From CAVVEQ01 sp963828855 (lineage in GTDB: Bacteria; Chloroflexota; Anaerolineae; Anaerolineales; Anaerolineaceae), in assembly GCA_963828855.1 (NCBI GenBank), contig CAWHGB010000005.1, positions 286,719 through 350,718 of the forward strand: a stretch of 64,000 bases of DNA, read 5' to 3'. A program made the position numbers and the translations under genes. The notes under the pieces are model-generated. The model worked only from the letters and a program-made list of their open reading frames with translations, was not told the origin of the DNA and did no database searches. Of the stretch, positions 63,513-64,000 are shown one piece after another (positions within the stretch are counted from its first letter, which is position 1; each line of letters starts with the position of its first letter).

Positions 63513-64000
63513 TCATACTTCATATTCGATATTCACAAGTGATTTCTCGTCGTTAGATTTATGCGCTGCTTCTGCTGTTTTTAAAAGCCTGTATCCTGCT
63601 ATCTCCACGCTTTGGTATTTTGGTACAGGTTTCCCTTCGATAATATACGAGGCAAATTCCTCAACCATCTTTGCCATTCCATTCCGCAAATCATCTTGGC
63701 AGGTGTATTCCCACACTTTACCCCCAGTAAGCTTTTTGCCAGATACCTGGAGTTTTGGTGAAGGAAAATAATCAAATACCAAAGCGCCATCTTCACATAC
63801 TATTCGTAAATTTAATATTTCAAAAGGACCTGGTGCAATTCCGTCACACTTCAAAATGGCTTTTACGCCATTATCCATAGTAAATACGCCAACACCCCAA
63901 TCAGTATTATTCTGATATGCAGGATGGACAAGATTTTCTAGTTGAGCAAAGACATTGGAAAATTTTGCATCCAATAACCACATTAATGCATCAATCTGGC
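63513..64000 (-). CDS. Gfo/Idh/MocA family oxidoreductase, C-terminal part
   Basis: The gene enters from beyond the right edge of the window in frame (QIDALMWLLDAKFSNVFAQL) and ends at 63513 after NDEKSLVNIEYEV. The visible 160 residues fit the C-terminal alpha/beta domain of Gfo/Idh/MocA proteins: GVGVFTMDNGVKAILKCDGI, RIVCEDGALVFDYFPSPKLQ, and a final helix SVEIAGYRLLKTAEAAHKS. Such enzymes oxidise sugars or cyclitols with NAD(P). The Rossmann domain is outside the window, so the substrate class cannot be given. Confidence 0.82.
   Translation of the reverse strand, partial: QIDALMWLLDAKFSNVFAQLENLVHPAYQNNTDWGVGVFTMDNGVKAILKCDGIAPGPFEILNLRIVCEDGALVFDYFPSPKLQVSGKKLTGGKVWEYTCQDDLRNGMAKMVEEFASYIIEGKPVPKYQSVEIAGYRLLKTAEAAHKSNDEKSLVNIEYEV

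Noticed and set aside
1..64000. tRNA, rRNA, CRISPR arrays, phage genes, toxin-antitoxin pairs, classical defence islands
   Set aside because: None could be found by reading both strands; no regular spaced repeats and no integrase. A small tRNA or riboswitch could still be missed without a covariance-model search.

Overview
This window looks like chromosome from a strictly anaerobic, fermentative bacterium of the Chloroflexota, most likely an Anaerolineae relative. That placement is inferred from gene content: ferredoxin-dependent 2-oxoacid oxidoreductase, many ribose-type and maltose-type sugar ABC importers with lipoprotein binding proteins, GH4 glycosidase, corrinoid methyl transfer, and a bacterial ubiquitin-like conjugation operon of the kind reported from Chloroflexi. 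No rRNA, tRNA, transposase, integrase or CRISPR array was seen. The DNA is visibly GC-rich at 1-25 kb, AT-richer at about 25.2-49.5 kb, and intermediate afterwards.

A very large number of conserved genes are split by single-base shifts, often at homopolymers, with conserved protein sequence continuing in another frame. I read most of these as sequencing or assembly errors, not decay, and give each gene its whole reconstructed span.

Layout. 1-3.3 kb (minus): 5' part of greA, then a four-subunit 2-oxoacid:ferredoxin oxidoreductase operon. 3.6-10.06 kb (plus): a compact operon with consensus promoter and terminator that encodes a full ubiquitin-like pathway: E1-like enzyme fused to a GntR DNA-binding domain, a membrane protein that probably continues into a RING-like zinc finger, a ubiquitin-like/E2 fusion, a free ubiquitin-like protein, a JAB/MPN+ peptidase, an FHA membrane protein and a VWA membrane protein. 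This is the most striking part of the window. 10.1-12.6 kb: DUF1697, phosphoesterase, acyl-ACP thioesterase. 12.8-22.4 kb (plus): DeoR-controlled galactose/amino-sugar operon (amidohydrolase, SIS isomerase, ABC importer, GH4 alpha-galactosidase, PfkB kinase, GatZ/KbaZ-type aldolase protein). 22.4-25.2 kb: glycosyltransferase, DegV, PlsY-like.

25.2-31.1 kb (minus): a methanol-type corrinoid methyltransferase operon mtaB-mtaC-mtaA with a DUF1638 gene and a reductive activator (RACE/RamA-like). A divergent LacI regulator follows. Its likely operator, GACAACGTTGTC, overlaps the -35 box of the mtaB promoter, and a one-mismatch copy sits in the same position on the promoter of a second minus-strand operon (43.2-35.6 kb: sugar-binding protein, ABC ATPase, two permeases, LyxK-like kinase, a second UroD-family methyltransferase). 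Between them lie a class II aldolase and an LsrF-like thiolase/aldolase. The two operons therefore look like one regulon linking carbohydrate uptake to methyl-group removal.

43.4-47.8 kb (plus): hydroxyacid-oxoacid transhydrogenase-like enzyme followed by Fe-S and FAD subunits of a glycolate/2-hydroxyglutarate-type dehydrogenase. 47.9-61.0 kb (minus): a GntR-controlled pentose/ascorbate-type catabolic region (SDR, AraD-like and UlaE-like epimerases, two PIG-L deacetylases, ribose-type ABC importer, aldo/keto reductase, a truncated duplicate of the binding protein, FGGY kinase). 61.1-64 kb: DegT-type aminotransferase, VOC protein, and a partial Gfo/Idh/MocA oxidoreductase running off the end.
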